NCBI GenBank assembly: GCA_009991425.1
Contig: JAACWH010000036.1
Location: 1 to 56,583, forward strand
Direction: 5' to 3'
Source of the DNA: Leptospira sp.
GTDB lineage: Bacteria; Spirochaetota; Leptospiria; Leptospirales; Leptospiraceae
DNA: 56,583 nt
Within the stretch, counting starts at the first letter, position 1. Every line of letters starts with the position of its first letter. The notes under the pieces were generated by a model. That model had not been told where the DNA came from. It worked only from the letters and a program-made list of their open reading frames with translations, and searched no databases. The position numbers and the translations under genes were made by a program. Below, in pieces: positions 16,785 through 27,139 of this stretch.

Positions 16785-17486
16785 TTAAAGATTTTCCTCT
16801 AATCGTTTAACAATGATTTGAAATACCTCAGGACTCCAGATTACTCCGAGATGAGTTGTAGAAACTAAGAAATGATCTTCATCTGTTATGTGGGGATCAA
16901 TGCAAGTTCTCCAATCTATAATGGAATCATTCTTGGTATAGATTGCAGTAATAGGTACAGGTATTGGTCTTAAGTTTCTTTCTGTAACGACTGACTCGAT
17001 ATGATCTATATCAAAACCATTTTGAACATATTCATTTGCAGCGATTGTATACTTTGGTCCACCATGAATGGGCGTAGCAAGTGTGGTTATGGATTGAACG
17101 AAATCTGGCAAATCTCTAGCTGCTTCTCTAGATAGGTAACCACCTAAACTCCATCCAACAAGATGAATCTTGGAATTATATTTCTTTTGGTAATGTATGA
17201 CATCTTCTTTGAGTTTCTCTAACATTACTTCAACATGGCCATTGTTATAATCCTGTGACCAGGATATAGCATTGAACTTATTATGTTTTAGAAATTTTTT
17301 GATAATTTCCATAGAAACATTTCCTGCACGGTAACCAGGTACTAGTAGAACAGGCTGATTCTTGCCATCAATAAGCGGTTCTCCCCAGCCTAATAGATTC
17401 TTAGGTAATTCAAGAAGACCAGTAAGCTCCCGAAAGATTCCCCATCTTGGAGGGGCAGTATAATTTTGTGAAGATAATGATTCCAT
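16785..17486 (-). CDS. Alpha/beta hydrolase, lipase/esterase-like
   Basis: The 233-residue protein has PVLLVPGYRAGN at the first strand, nucleophile elbow LVGWSLGGYLSR (Ser about 120), an acid in IYTKNDSIIDW and a His in STTHLGVIW. The pattern of a short PGYR motif with GWSLGG resembles bacterial triacylglycerol lipase/PGAP1-like hydrolases. No signal peptide is visible. No operon partner: it is convergent with the exporter and divergent from the FAD-oxidase fusion gene. Confidence 0.87.
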   Translation of the reverse strand: MESLSSQNYTAPPRWGIFRELTGLLELPKNLLGWGEPLIDGKNQPVLLVPGYRAGNVSMEIIKKFLKHNKFNAISWSQDYNNGHVEVMLEKLKEDVIHYQKKYNSKIHLVGWSLGGYLSREAARDLPDFVQSITTLATPIHGGPKYTIAANEYVQNGFDIDHIESVVTERNLRPIPVPITAIYTKNDSIIDWRTCIDPHITDEDHFLVSTTHLGVIWSPEVFQIIVKRLEENL

Positions 17487-17612
17487 TATCCAATAGTATA
17501 TGCTAGTATTGATTTTCTATAACTAATTTAAATATAAACCTTAAATAAATTTATGATTGATAAAATTTTCTGAAATGAAAACAGTTAGTATTTGTGTTTT
17601 AGGGAGAAGTAT

Positions 17613-20219
17613 TTGAAATTTCAACAGATCTTACCAGTTACTTATTTATTATTAAATTACAAGGGTCGTATCAATAGAGCCAATTATTGGATCGCCTCCC
17701 TCTTCATGTGGTCGAACTTTTATGTCTTTTACCAAACATTAAATTATTTATTTGGCTTAAGCGGAACTTGGATTGTTTATCCATTGATGTTCTGGGGAAT
17801 CTGTGCAGTATCAGCGAAACGCTTTCATGATACAAATCGTTCGGGGAGAAATTTATTATTTCTGTTGATTCCTATCTTGGGGCCTATGTATGTTTTTTAT
17901 CTACTTGCACTAAAGAAAGGAGATAAGGGGCAAAATTCTTTTGGATCTGCACCAGGATCTGATATTGATTATTATAAGAATGACAATGGCATAACTATTC
18001 CTCACTTAAAATCCGGTGAAGTTATCATCAACGATGTTACTAGATTGAATCCAATCATAGTTGGTTCGGTTTTTCGACCGAAAGCCATGGATGAATTATT
18101 GCAATTTGTTAAAAATACGCAAGGTTCTATTTCGGTGGGTGGTGGAAGATTCAGTATGGGAGGCCAGACAGCTAGTGCTGGTTCTTCTCATGTTGATATG
18201 AGAGGTCTCAATCAAGTTTTGGAATACCATCCTTCTGAGAAAAGAATCAAAGTGCAAGCAGGGATTCGTTGGTGTGATATCCAGCATCATGTGGACAAGG
18301 ATAATCTCTCTGTTAAAATTATGCAGACCTATGCAAATTTTACAGTGGGTGGAGCCTTATCTGTAAATTGCCATGGACGTTATATGGGTTTGGGTCCAGT
18401 TGTACTTTCTGTACGTTCCATAGAACTTATTCTAGCTGATGGTAGTCTGGTGAAAGCAGATCGAAATCAAAATTATGATTTATTCTGTGCTGCAATTGGA
18501 GGTTATAATTCCATTGGAATTATAGCGACTGTAGAATTTGAGTTAGATGATAATATCAAAGTAAAGCAAGTCAGTAAAAAAATGAAACGGGAAAATTATT
18601 TCCAATTCTTCAAATACACAGTTAGAGAAGATAAGAAAGTAATTTTTCATAATGCAGACATATATCCGCCGATGTATAAAAACATTCGAGCTGTGAATTG
18701 GGAATTTACCTTAGATAAACCTACTGTTAAATCCAGATTCATGCCCTTGCAATCTTCCTATCCTGTTCATAGATATTTCTTCTGGGATTTTACAGAGTCT
18801 CCTTGGGGAAAGTGGAGAAGAGAGTACATCATTGATCCTTTACTTTTCTTTTCTAAAAAAATTCACTGGAGAAATTATGAAGCTGGTTATGATGTTCTTG
18901 AACTGGAACCTTCTGCCAGAGAGAAATCGACATATGTTCTACAGGAATATTTTGTTCCATATGAAAATTTTGACCATTATGTAGAAAAGATGAAAGACAT
19001 TCTGATTCGGCATAAAGTAAATATGGTAAATATTTCTGTTCGCCATGCGAGTGCCGATACAGAAACGTATTTATCCTGGGCTCGCAAAGAGTCTTTTGCT
19101 TTTGTTTTGTACTATAAGCAAAAAGTGAACGAAAGTGATAAGCTTATGGTTGCTGTTTGGACAAGGGAACTCATGAATGCAGCAATTGATTGTGGTGGAT
19201 CTTATTATTTACCGTACCAAACGCACGGCAGTCAGGATATTTTCCAAAGAGCATATCCAAATTATATGAAGCTTTTCGATTTGAAAAAGAAGTTAGATCC
19301 GAATTTCAAATTTAGAAATGTGATTTGGGATACTTATTACAATGAAAAGCCAAAATCTCAATTGCCAGATTCAGAATTTCACAGAGTGTTCGCTGATGTG
19401 AAATGGAGTGATGCACTCTACCGATTTCTGCAAGTAATCTTTCATCTCTATCCTGAAGATCGTTTCTTCCAATTGATCTACGATCTAACAAAAGAATTCA
19501 ATTCGGATGAAGAAATCTACAAACAGATTTTGGAACAGGTATCTAGTGTAAAACCATTCCATGCCGACTTGACGTATGCTCTTCCTGCCTTATTCAAACA
19601 AAAAAAGGAATTAACAGCACAAATACTTGATCTTATAGAATCAAGAGCAAAGATCGATGGTTATCTGGAGATAGGTTCAACAGGAAGATACATTAGTGAA
19701 ATGAAAAAGCATCTTAAATTTTCAGGAAAAATTTTCCTAGTCAATAATTTAGAACCTAGCAATAGCCCAGCTGATATTATGGAGAGAGGCGGATTTGCTA
19801 AGATTGGAAAATTTTTCCCGCTTGCTGATTATGCCCCGCTCAGTAAAGAGATTCCTACAGAAAGTTTGGATCTAGTAACCTGTTTAATTGGGCTTCATCA
19901 TATAACTCTTGATAAGTTAGATTTATTTATTGAGTCAATTACTCGAGTCTTAAAACCAGGTGGAAGATTTATCTTGAGAGATCATGATGTGAAAGATCCA
20001 GAAATGTTTCGATTTGTATCATTGATCCATACTGTGTTTAATGCAGGGCTTAAAGAAACTTGGGAATACGAAAAAGCAGAGTTCAAAAAGTTTCGATCTA
20101 TTGATGAATGGGTAGAGATTTTAGCTCAGCATAATCTTAAAGCTGGAAGTAAGCGATTGCTTCAGAAAGATGATCCTTCAGATAATGTACTCTTAGTATT
20201 TACAAAGGTGGCAAAATGA
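17613..20219 (+). CDS. DUF805 - FAD-linked oxidase - SAM methyltransferase three-domain fusion
   Basis: I start at TTG 17613, 7 bases after AGGGAG. Residues 1-110 are a DUF805 membrane domain (YKGRINRANYWI, RFHDTNRSG, several helices). Residues 140-590 are a VAO-type FAD oxidase: PKAMDELLQFV, VGGGRFSMGGQT, ANFTVGGALSVNCHG, ending LDPNFKFRN. The position that holds the flavin-linking His in alditol-oxidase-like relatives reads GRFS, so FAD is probably non-covalent. Residues about 680-868 are a class I methyltransferase (YLEIGSTGRY, LDLVTCLIGLHHI, RVLKPGGRFILRDH). The middle enzyme resembles DprE1/aldonolactone-oxidase relatives. ATGA overlap joins it to the next gene. The fusion predicts oxidation then methylation of one membrane-associated substrate, which I cannot name. 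Confidence 0.88.
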   Translation: MKFQQILPVTYLLLNYKGRINRANYWIASLFMWSNFYVFYQTLNYLFGLSGTWIVYPLMFWGICAVSAKRFHDTNRSGRNLLFLLIPILGPMYVFYLLALKKGDKGQNSFGSAPGSDIDYYKNDNGITIPHLKSGEVIINDVTRLNPIIVGSVFRPKAMDELLQFVKNTQGSISVGGGRFSMGGQTASAGSSHVDMRGLNQVLEYHPSEKRIKVQAGIRWCDIQHHVDKDNLSVKIMQTYANFTVGGALSVNCHGRYMGLGPVVLSVRSIELILADGSLVKADRNQNYDLFCAAIGGYNSIGIIATVEFELDDNIKVKQVSKKMKRENYFQFFKYTVREDKKVIFHNADIYPPMYKNIRAVNWEFTLDKPTVKSRFMPLQSSYPVHRYFFWDFTESPWGKWRREYIIDPLLFFSKKIHWRNYEAGYDVLELEPSAREKSTYVLQEYFVPYENFDHYVEKMKDILIRHKVNMVNISVRHASADTETYLSWARKESFAFVLYYKQKVNESDKLMVAVWTRELMNAAIDCGGSYYLPYQTHGSQDIFQRAYPNYMKLFDLKKKLDPNFKFRNVIWDTYYNEKPKSQLPDSEFHRVFADVKWSDALYRFLQVIFHLYPEDRFFQLIYDLTKEFNSDEEIYKQILEQVSSVKPFHADLTYALPALFKQKKELTAQILDLIESRAKIDGYLEIGSTGRYISEMKKHLKFSGKIFLVNNLEPSNSPADIMERGGFAKIGKFFPLADYAPLSKEIPTESLDLVTCLIGLHHITLDKLDLFIESITRVLKPGGRFILRDHDVKDPEMFRFVSLIHTVFNAGLKETWEYEKAEFKKFRSIDEWVEILAQHNLKAGSKRLLQKDDPSDNVLLVFTKVAK

Positions 20220-21298
20220 TTCGTTTAATTATTGCATGTATTATTTCCTTTTCTTTAAGTTTTGTTATTTGGTTTAATAAAGAAACTTCCACTGTTTATG
20301 TAGATAAAACTCCTAATGAATGGATGAAGAATAGTTTTGAAATTTTCACACCAAAAGAACATATTCGTCCAGGAGATCAGACTTTCTTGACATTTCCAGA
20401 ATGGTTCTTAGTTCATAGCCCAGCCGAGGAAGCGGAGTATTTTAAAACTAGAACATCGACTACTTTTCCTTTCTGGGATCATGTTCAACAATTGTGGAAG
20501 TCCTATGCTATTGTATCCGATCAGATTTTGGACAATTATGATTTCAATACAGGCTACCATGTCATGATACTAGTTCTTGCAGTCAGTACGACGGTTGAGT
20601 ATGGAGCCAAAGATGTATATGAAACAATGATTGGTCGTATAACCGATACAGATCCTTCTGTTGCAATGACAGAGGAGGATGAACTGAATGCAAAGGTAAC
20701 CCAAGATTATGTTGATTTTATTCGACAGATTCCTTGGTATGAATTTGATTTTGCTTCCGCATTGAAAGAACTTTGGATGGATACTCCCTTATTTGGCGAT
20801 CATATTATTAGAAAATGGGAAAGAAGATATTTCCTTACTTCTGACCTTGCAGTAAAAGCTGGATACGGTTGGTTGATTAAGAAAGCAACCAAGGCAGCTT
20901 ACGAAGATCCAATCTTAGGAACAGCTATAGTTGTTGACCAAGCTTTAGTAACGAATGATAAAATTACCTTTCTTAAGGAAGTAGATTGGAATCATTATGT
21001 TTATTTAATTCCTCGTTATGCGGATTTTAATCCGACAATCAATTCTATTGTCAGCTCCCAAGAATCTAATGTGATCGAGATAGCAGGGAATACCTCTGCA
21101 ACTTTACTGACAGTTTTATTGAAGGATAAGGAAGCTCTTCCCAATTTCCAAAATACAAAAACAATCTTCACTCAGGAGATCATCACTCGTCCTGGAGAAA
21201 GAAGATGTGCACTTGTAACCAAAGTTGAAAATCTCAGGGCTACTTTGCTCCAGTTACAAAATAGTAATATAGAGATTGAACATATCTATGATTTTTAA
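20216..21298 (+). CDS. Conserved membrane-anchored protein, partner of the oxidase-methyltransferase
   Basis: The 360-residue protein has one N-terminal membrane segment (LIIACIISFSLSFVIWF) and a soluble part probably outside the membrane. Notable blocks are TFPEWFLVHSPAEEAEYF, FPFWDHVQQLWKSY, and a Trp/Tyr/acid-rich central region (IPWYEFDFASALKELW). The Glu/His/Trp density hints at an enzyme or ligand-binding protein, but I recognise no catalytic motif. Its ATG overlaps the stop of the fusion gene by 4 bases, which strongly implies joint function. Confidence 0.8.
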   Translation: MIRLIIACIISFSLSFVIWFNKETSTVYVDKTPNEWMKNSFEIFTPKEHIRPGDQTFLTFPEWFLVHSPAEEAEYFKTRTSTTFPFWDHVQQLWKSYAIVSDQILDNYDFNTGYHVMILVLAVSTTVEYGAKDVYETMIGRITDTDPSVAMTEEDELNAKVTQDYVDFIRQIPWYEFDFASALKELWMDTPLFGDHIIRKWERRYFLTSDLAVKAGYGWLIKKATKAAYEDPILGTAIVVDQALVTNDKITFLKEVDWNHYVYLIPRYADFNPTINSIVSSQESNVIEIAGNTSATLLTVLLKDKEALPNFQNTKTIFTQEIITRPGERRCALVTKVENLRATLLQLQNSNIEIEHIYDF

Positions 21299-21354
21299 AA
21301 AATAGATTTTCAATATTTCTATAATCAACTATTAAATTTACAAGGATTCAATTT

Positions 21355-22353
21355 ATGAAAAAATTTCTAAAATTCATTTTAGTTCTAATTATTAGCATAC
21401 TTTCTATATTATTAATTATCATTTCTTGTTATTCATTAGCTGCTTCTTTGCGTGAAACTAAAATGGCTGATTCAATTGCTCCCGCAACAGGTCGTTTTAT
21501 AAAAGCAGGAGACTTACAGTTATATATCCAAGAACTAGGTGATCCAAAGAATCCACCAGTCCTTATGATTCATGGAATGGGTTCTTGGAGCGAGCTATGG
21601 CGTGAGACTATGATAGCTCTTTCTGAAAATGGGTTCTACGCTATCGCAGTTGACCTTCCTCCATTTGGATTTTCCCAAAGGCCTGATCCAACTCAGTTGA
21701 AATCTGTAGACCAAGCAATGCGTTTGATTGACCTGATTGAGAATTTGGGATTGAAGAAGGTTCACTTACTTGGTCATTCATTCGGTGGAGGTGCGACATT
21801 ACACACAGCTTTGTTAATTCCAGATCAAATTATTTCTTTGAATTTGGTTGACGTTGCCGTTTCTATTGAGAAGTCAGATGACTCAGTGCAAGCGGAATCA
21901 TCTTTGTTGGATTCATTTTTTGAAATGCAATGGATTCGAGATCGTATTTTCGAATCTACGGTTACCAATCCTCATTTAACAAAAAAATTATTTTCTTTAT
22001 TTGTCTATGATTCTAAATGCATCACTGATGAAAAAGTAAAAGTCATCCAATCACCTATGCGCATAGAAGGAACTACCCACTATCTAGGAGATTGGTTAGG
22101 AATTTTTATATCTAATGCAGATGATCAATTGTACCAAGATTTTATAGAAAATAGAAATAAGTTATTGATGCCTATTCATTTTATCTGGGGCGAAGAAGAT
22201 ACGGTTACACCACTTAGTCGAGCAGAATTTCTTCAAAAAGAATTCCCTGGATCAAGTTTAGATATTATGAATGGCATAGGACATATTCCACAACTGGAAT
22301 CACCAGAGGTATTCAATCAAATACTTATATCCTTATTAAAGGAATCAAAATAA
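21355..22353 (+). CDS. Membrane-anchored alpha/beta hydrolase
   Basis: The 332-residue protein has an N-terminal membrane helix (about 5-30) followed by a canonical alpha/beta hydrolase: PPVLMIHGMGSW, AVDLPPFGFSQRP, nucleophile LLGHSFGGG (Ser about 143), acid in WGEEDTVTPL and His in GIGHIPQLE. It resembles the hydrolase/haloperoxidase-like family. AAGGA lies 8 bases before the ATG. It follows the oxidase-methyltransferase operon by 56 bases and probably shares its transcript. The last 37 bases overlap the convergent gene at 22317. Confidence 0.9.
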   Translation: MKKFLKFILVLIISILSILLIIISCYSLAASLRETKMADSIAPATGRFIKAGDLQLYIQELGDPKNPPVLMIHGMGSWSELWRETMIALSENGFYAIAVDLPPFGFSQRPDPTQLKSVDQAMRLIDLIENLGLKKVHLLGHSFGGGATLHTALLIPDQIISLNLVDVAVSIEKSDDSVQAESSLLDSFFEMQWIRDRIFESTVTNPHLTKKLFSLFVYDSKCITDEKVKVIQSPMRIEGTTHYLGDWLGIFISNADDQLYQDFIENRNKLLMPIHFIWGEEDTVTPLSRAEFLQKEFPGSSLDIMNGIGHIPQLESPEVFNQILISLLKESK

Positions 22354-22994
22354 ATCATTTTTCTAAAATCAGATTCTGAATAGATAGAGTCAGCATTCCA
22401 TTTAAGAATGAGTTCCAACCAAATTCTTTGTAATTTTAATAGAGTGACTTGTGTATCTTTTAAGATTGATTTTTGTATTTCATTCTTTAAGATGAGTAGA
22501 TTTTCTTTTGGTTTAAATTCAAAATGATTCGATTCAGAAATTTTATTCGATAAAGAAACAGGGCCTTTTAAGATTGCTTGTTCTATTGCCTGAAGGCAAG
22601 ATTTGATCTGTAAATCTTTCTTTTGGTTGATCAATCGTTTCTTTAAAGAAAGGTTTAAGTCTTTTGTAAATTGGAAATATGATTCTTCCCAATCTCCAGA
22701 GTATGATTGAATCAACTCTGTTAGTTGCTTTCTAAATTTTATTTTGGTATTTTGAATAGAATCTTTCTCACTTAGGGCAATAAATCCAGCTTCAAAAAAT
22801 GGCCAGTAATATTGGATAAGGCATTTAGATATTTCTCTGAGGGGAAATTGCAATTTATTATTAAATATTGTTTCATTTTCCATCAGTTCTGAATCAATCT
22901 CTAACTGCTTTAAATGCAGTTCACAAAATGCTCTAAAGATTGCTAATTGAAGAATAGAGAATTTTTGATTTGGAAATAATGCTATCTCGTTCAC
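22317..22994 (-). CDS. Helical protein of unknown function
   Basis: The 225-residue soluble, helix-rich protein has no signal or membrane segment. The first part (ALFPNQKFSILQLAIFRAF, LREISKCLIQYYWPFFE) resembles a small DNA-binding or scaffold domain found ahead of nucleases in some proteins, but the nuclease part is absent and the likeness is weak. It overlaps the convergent hydrolase gene by 37 bases. Base use matches its neighbours. Confidence 0.65.
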   Translation of the reverse strand: MNEIALFPNQKFSILQLAIFRAFCELHLKQLEIDSELMENETIFNNKLQFPLREISKCLIQYYWPFFEAGFIALSEKDSIQNTKIKFRKQLTELIQSYSGDWEESYFQFTKDLNLSLKKRLINQKKDLQIKSCLQAIEQAILKGPVSLSNKISESNHFEFKPKENLLILKNEIQKSILKDTQVTLLKLQRIWLELILKWNADSIYSESDFRKMIYFDSFNKDISI

Positions 22995-23082
22995 GAAATT
23001 AGTTTTCTATTTGAAATCCGTATGTATATCTAAAAATATTGATTGCATTTCCAAAGATTTACAATATTTATAATACCTAATT

Positions 23083-23832
23083 ATGACTACTCATAGACCA
23101 ACCCTCAAAGAATTAGAACTGGAGATTGAATCTCATAAGAATTTAGAACAAGCTGAATTTTTGTCCCGTTTCTTTAAAACAGGGAAGGGGGAATATGCAG
23201 AAGGTGATAGATTCCTGGGAATACGAGTTCCAGTCCAAAGAGCGATTGCAAAAAATTATAAAAATTTAACTTTAAAAGAGATCGTCCAACTACTTCAATC
23301 CCCTTGGCATGAGAAAAGGCTAATCGCTTTAGTTCTATTGGAAGATAGGTATAACAATCCAAAAAGTGATCCATTTTATAAAAATTCTGAGCAAAATATT
23401 CAGATTCAAAAGGAAGTTTACCAAGCTTATATTTCAAATTTTCCTAAAATTAATAACTGGGATTTAGTTGATATTTCTGCTCATAAAATAGTAGGAAGAC
23501 ATCTTTATGATCGCGATAGAGAAGTTTTGTACAAATGGGCTAAATCTAAAACTTTATGGGAGAGAAGAATCCCAATAATATCAACTTACTATTTTATACA
23601 AAGAAGAGATTTCAAGGATACTTTAGCTTTGTCTGAGCTGCTTCTGAAAGACTCAGAAGAACTAATGCATAAGGCATGTGGATGGATGGTTCGTGAAATT
23701 TATAAAAAGGATTCTAAATTAGCATTAGCTTGGATAGAGAAATATAAATTGCAAATGCACCGAACTATGCTACGTTATGCGATCGAAAAAGTTCCAGAAA
23801 AAAAACGAAAGGATATTCTAAACGCTAGATAA
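23083..23832 (+). CDS. AlkD-like DNA alkylation repair protein
   Basis: The 249-residue all-helical HEAT-like repeat protein has YAEGDRFLGIRVPVQRAIA, LLQSPWHEKRLIALVLL, the NNWDLVDISAHKIVG block with the Trp and Asp equivalents used by AlkD to stabilise the alkylated nucleotide, WERRIPIISTYYFI and HKACGWMVREI. AlkD family members are DNA glycosylases that remove bulky or cationic N3- and N7-alkyl purines. No Shine-Dalgarno stands out. Stand-alone gene. Confidence 0.93.
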   Translation: MTTHRPTLKELELEIESHKNLEQAEFLSRFFKTGKGEYAEGDRFLGIRVPVQRAIAKNYKNLTLKEIVQLLQSPWHEKRLIALVLLEDRYNNPKSDPFYKNSEQNIQIQKEVYQAYISNFPKINNWDLVDISAHKIVGRHLYDRDREVLYKWAKSKTLWERRIPIISTYYFIQRRDFKDTLALSELLLKDSEELMHKACGWMVREIYKKDSKLALAWIEKYKLQMHRTMLRYAIEKVPEKKRKDILNAR

Positions 23833-23909
23833 TAGTTGAATATGAATATCTTCTGTTTATCTAAATTTTTGACTAAAACCTATGGACTCAATAATTCTAA
23901 ATCAGTAGA

Positions 23910-25142
23910 TTAGAATGTCTTGCAAATATCTTTAGCGGCTAGTGTAGCTGTAGTCCATGCATTCTGAAAGTTAAATCCGCCAGTTATACCATCTACATCA
24001 ATCACTTCGCCTGTAAAATACAGATTAGGAATTTTTTTACTTTGCATTGTTTTAAAGTTAATATCCTTTCTAGAGATGCCTCCAGCCGTTACAAATTCTT
24101 CTTTAAAGACTCCTTTGGAAGTCATTTGGAATTTCGAATGGCAGATAGAATTTGCAAGGGATCGAATTTCATTTTTAGAAAGATCTATCCATTTTTTATC
24201 TTTGTCAATGTTACAATCTGTTAGAAACCATTCCCAAAGTCTACTAGGGAAGTCAGGATACTTTTTGTTTGAAATTTTGGAACTAGAATACTCTTCTTTG
24301 TATTCTAAAAAGATTTTTTCCAATTCCTGGGAATTTATATTCCCTAACCAATTGATTTCGATTTCAGTTTTATAATTCAAATCGAAAAGACTTCTTGCTT
24401 CCCAAGCTGATAGCCTTAAGGCAGCTGGACCACTGAATCCCCAGTGAGTTATGAGAAGTGGAGCATTTTGCCATTTACCTTTAGGAGAAATTCGAATACT
24501 TGCATTCGGCATGGAAAGACCAGAAAGAGATAGGATGGAAGAATCTTCAATTCCTAAAGTGAATAAGGATGGGACTGGATCAATAATATTATGACCAAGT
24601 GCTTCCATCCATTTCCATGATTTCCGATTCGAGCCACTAGCAAGAATAACTTTATCGAAGTATTGCTCAGAGTTGTCTTCAAAGACCAATTTGAACTTTT
24701 GACTTTCATCTATACCTTCAATGAAGATAGATTGTATGCCTTTCTGCAGGTGGAGATTTATTTTTCGATTCTCTATTTCTTTTATAAAACATTCAATAAT
24801 TGTTTCTGATGAATCAGTAATAGGAAACATTCTGCCATCAGATTCAACTTTGAGAGCTACACCTTTGTTTCGAAACCATTCAATAGTATCAGAAGGTTGG
24901 AATGATTCAAAAGCCCACCGTAGTTCTTTTTGTCCCCTAGGGTATTTGAGACTGAGAAGTTCAGGATCTTTTAGATCATGAGTTACATTGCAACGTCCGC
25001 CACCAGAAATTCTCAATTTGGATAGTGGTTCTTTACTTTTTTCAAAAATGGAAACATCAAAAGAATTCTTAGAAAATTCTTGAATTTGGATTGCAGCAAA
25101 ACAACCGCTAGCTCCTCCTCCTATGATTGCGACTTTTACCAT
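23910..25142 (-). CDS. NAD(P)/FAD-dependent oxidoreductase, HI0933/BaiN-like
   Basis: The 410-residue flavoprotein has an N-terminal dinucleotide fold [14 protein letters not shown], the family block [14 protein letters not shown] (about 45), an internal [12 protein letters not shown] and a C-terminal FAD block [27 protein letters not shown], here split at G. These define the HI0933 family. Physiological substrates remain uncertain for most members. Its ATG overlaps the 3' end of the glyoxalase gene by 7 bases, so the two are coupled. Confidence 0.92.
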   Translation of the reverse strand: MVKVAIIGGGASGCFAAIQIQEFSKNSFDVSIFEKSKEPLSKLRISGGGRCNVTHDLKDPELLSLKYPRGQKELRWAFESFQPSDTIEWFRNKGVALKVESDGRMFPITDSSETIIECFIKEIENRKINLHLQKGIQSIFIEGIDESQKFKLVFEDNSEQYFDKVILASGSNRKSWKWMEALGHNIIDPVPSLFTLGIEDSSILSLSGLSMPNASIRISPKGKWQNAPLLITHWGFSGPAALRLSAWEARSLFDLNYKTEIEINWLGNINSQELEKIFLEYKEEYSSSKISNKKYPDFPSRLWEWFLTDCNIDKDKKWIDLSKNEIRSLANSICHSKFQMTSKGVFKEEFVTAGGISRKDINFKTMQSKKIPNLYFTGEVIDVDGITGGFNFQNAWTTATLAAKDICKTF

Positions 25143-25564
25143 TCACCAATATTCTTGGCTGATAACCAGGGTTCTTGTGGTGGCAGAGCTTCCCCTTTTT
25201 GAAGAAGTTCAATTGAAATTAAATCAGGTGATCTAACAAATGCCATGCGTCCGTCTCTTGGAGGTCGATTAATTGTAACTCCATGCTTTTGTAATCGCGC
25301 GCAAGCTTCATAGATATTATCTACCGCATAAGCTAGATGACCAAAATTTCGACCTATAGAATACGGTTCATCATGTTCCCAATTATAAGTTAATTCGATT
25401 TCTGGAGCATCAGCCTCACCAGTAGAAAGAAATATAAGTGTAAATTTTCCTTCGGGATGCTCCTTTCTACGAGTGATTTTAAGTCCTAGACCTTGTTCGA
25501 AAAATGTTATAGTTTTATCAAGATCGTAAACGCGAATCATTGTGTGTAAATATTTTAAAGACAT
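25136..25564 (-). CDS. gloA: Lactoylglutathione lyase (glyoxalase I), VOC family
   Basis: The protein of about 142 residues has paired VOC modules. Metal ligands are visible: His in YLHTMIRV, Glu in IELTYNWE, His in GHLAYAV and Glu in SIELLQKG, the H/E/H/E set of glyoxalase I, which isomerises the methylglyoxal hemithioacetal. I start at ATG 25564 (MSLKYLHT); a TTG at 25573 lies too close to the AAGGAG. A C-terminal extension of about 15 residues goes past the usual end. Confidence 0.93.
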   Translation of the reverse strand: MSLKYLHTMIRVYDLDKTITFFEQGLGLKITRRKEHPEGKFTLIFLSTGEADAPEIELTYNWEHDEPYSIGRNFGHLAYAVDNIYEACARLQKHGVTINRPPRDGRMAFVRSPDLISIELLQKGEALPPQEPWLSAKNIGEW

Positions 25565-25621
25565 ACTTTCCAATTGCTCCTTAAGCTATGCATATAGCTA
25601 CTCTAAAATAATAAATTTCTA

Positions 25622-27139
25622 TTACAAAATACTTTGATTGATACCTAAAATAGATTTTGAAAATTCATTGTTATCTCGTAACATTAGTTCTAATGCAGCA
25701 TCAAAATCTTGATCCCTCAGCAAAATAGATGAGTGAAGGTTATATGAATTGGATTGAAGATTAAATTGCATAGCTAGTTTCACTAACTCAGATATAAAAG
25801 CTTGTGAAGCTCCATCAATTTTTCGTGCAACATCCTTTACATTGAGATTGGGATTCCTATTATCTTTAATCTCATTTTTCAAATACTTCTCTCTTAACTC
25901 TAAATTCGGTAGATCAAAAAATACACATTGACTTATACGTCCTGGTCTATCTTTAATTGCCTTTTCTACTCTAGAGATATGATTGGTAGTTAGTATAAAA
26001 AGCATATGCTCTTTTTTAGTATAACCATCTAATTGATTCATCAAATCTCCTAAAGATGAGCTATAGGGATTGGTTTCTCTTGAAGAAAATACAAGATCTA
26101 CATCTTCTAATAAAACGATTGATGGTTGCAGGGTTCTTCCTATAGAACAGATTGTATTGATTTGGGATAAACTCTGTCCACTAGCAACAATTATTGTTAC
26201 ATCCTTTAATCTTCCGAATAAATATTGACATGTAAATGATTTTCCAGTTCCAGGAGGACCATAAAAAAGCAAACCTCTATTCATACTAGATAATCTTTCT
26301 GTTAAAAGTTCGCGGTATTCAAAATACTCAAAAATATTAAATTCTAAAATTTTTTGGATTTTATCTGAAAGAACAATCTTATCTTTTTCTATTTTATTAA
26401 TTTTTTGGAATTGGATCCCTACCTTTGTATTTTTTTCACCATAGTCAATTCCTTCCACAACATTGCTCGTGATGGATATAACTTTTCCTTTATAGATGCT
26501 TTCTTCAATAATTGCATTTTTCAATTCTTTTATAAATCCATCAAAGAAGTTTGGATCCATAGTACAAACTTCCAGATAGGTTGAGTCATTGTATTTATCA
26601 AATCGTAGTCGAATTACTTTTGTGAAGTGGTTAATGTCATCTTTATCTTTATAATTAGCTTTTAAAATCCATAAGTTATCTATACGACGATAAACTTCTT
26701 CATCAACATCAATCTTCCATGGAATATTCTCTGATTCATGAGGATTTCGATTTAACTCAGAATGGAAACGATGGTTGATTATATCATTCAAAGACTCACT
26801 ATTTGAAATAGGTTTTTTAGAAAAGTTTTTCTTCTGAGTAAGATATTTAGTCAGAAAGTTATAAATATCAATAAATTGATAATCTGGAAAAGTTTCCAAA
26901 TAAAATAATCGCTCTCTTCCAAATCCTAATTCTTGATTCAAAATATTATCTATAAAGGAAGAAGCCTTAAGTCTGCGAGAAACTAAAAGAAAAACACTAA
27001 CAATTGCACCAGCGATAAAGAATGAAGCAAATTGTGGAAAAAAGTTATATAGAATAAAAGCTACAGGAAAATACAACATGGATCCATAGTATCTAAAGTT
27101 TATCCATTTGGGATTGTTATCTAATGCGTCTAAGTTCAT
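25622..27139 (-). CDS. Membrane-anchored AAA+ ATPase
   Basis: The 505-residue protein has two N-terminal membrane segments (about 17-55), a substrate or adaptor domain of about 200 residues without recognised motifs, and a single AAA+ module: Walker A GPPGTGKS (about 301), Walker B IVLLEDVDLV (about 342), sensor Asn in LTTNHIS and arginine finger DRPGR. It resembles Cdc48/FtsH/Bcs1-type ATPases but has no Zn-protease motif (no HEXXH), so it is probably an unfoldase or remodeller of membrane proteins. AAAGG lies 8 bases before the ATG. Divergent from the MscS gene. Confidence 0.86.
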   Translation of the reverse strand: MNLDALDNNPKWINFRYYGSMLYFPVAFILYNFFPQFASFFIAGAIVSVFLLVSRRLKASSFIDNILNQELGFGRERLFYLETFPDYQFIDIYNFLTKYLTQKKNFSKKPISNSESLNDIINHRFHSELNRNPHESENIPWKIDVDEEVYRRIDNLWILKANYKDKDDINHFTKVIRLRFDKYNDSTYLEVCTMDPNFFDGFIKELKNAIIEESIYKGKVISITSNVVEGIDYGEKNTKVGIQFQKINKIEKDKIVLSDKIQKILEFNIFEYFEYRELLTERLSSMNRGLLFYGPPGTGKSFTCQYLFGRLKDVTIIVASGQSLSQINTICSIGRTLQPSIVLLEDVDLVFSSRETNPYSSSLGDLMNQLDGYTKKEHMLFILTTNHISRVEKAIKDRPGRISQCVFFDLPNLELREKYLKNEIKDNRNPNLNVKDVARKIDGASQAFISELVKLAMQFNLQSNSYNLHSSILLRDQDFDAALELMLRDNNEFSKSILGINQSIL

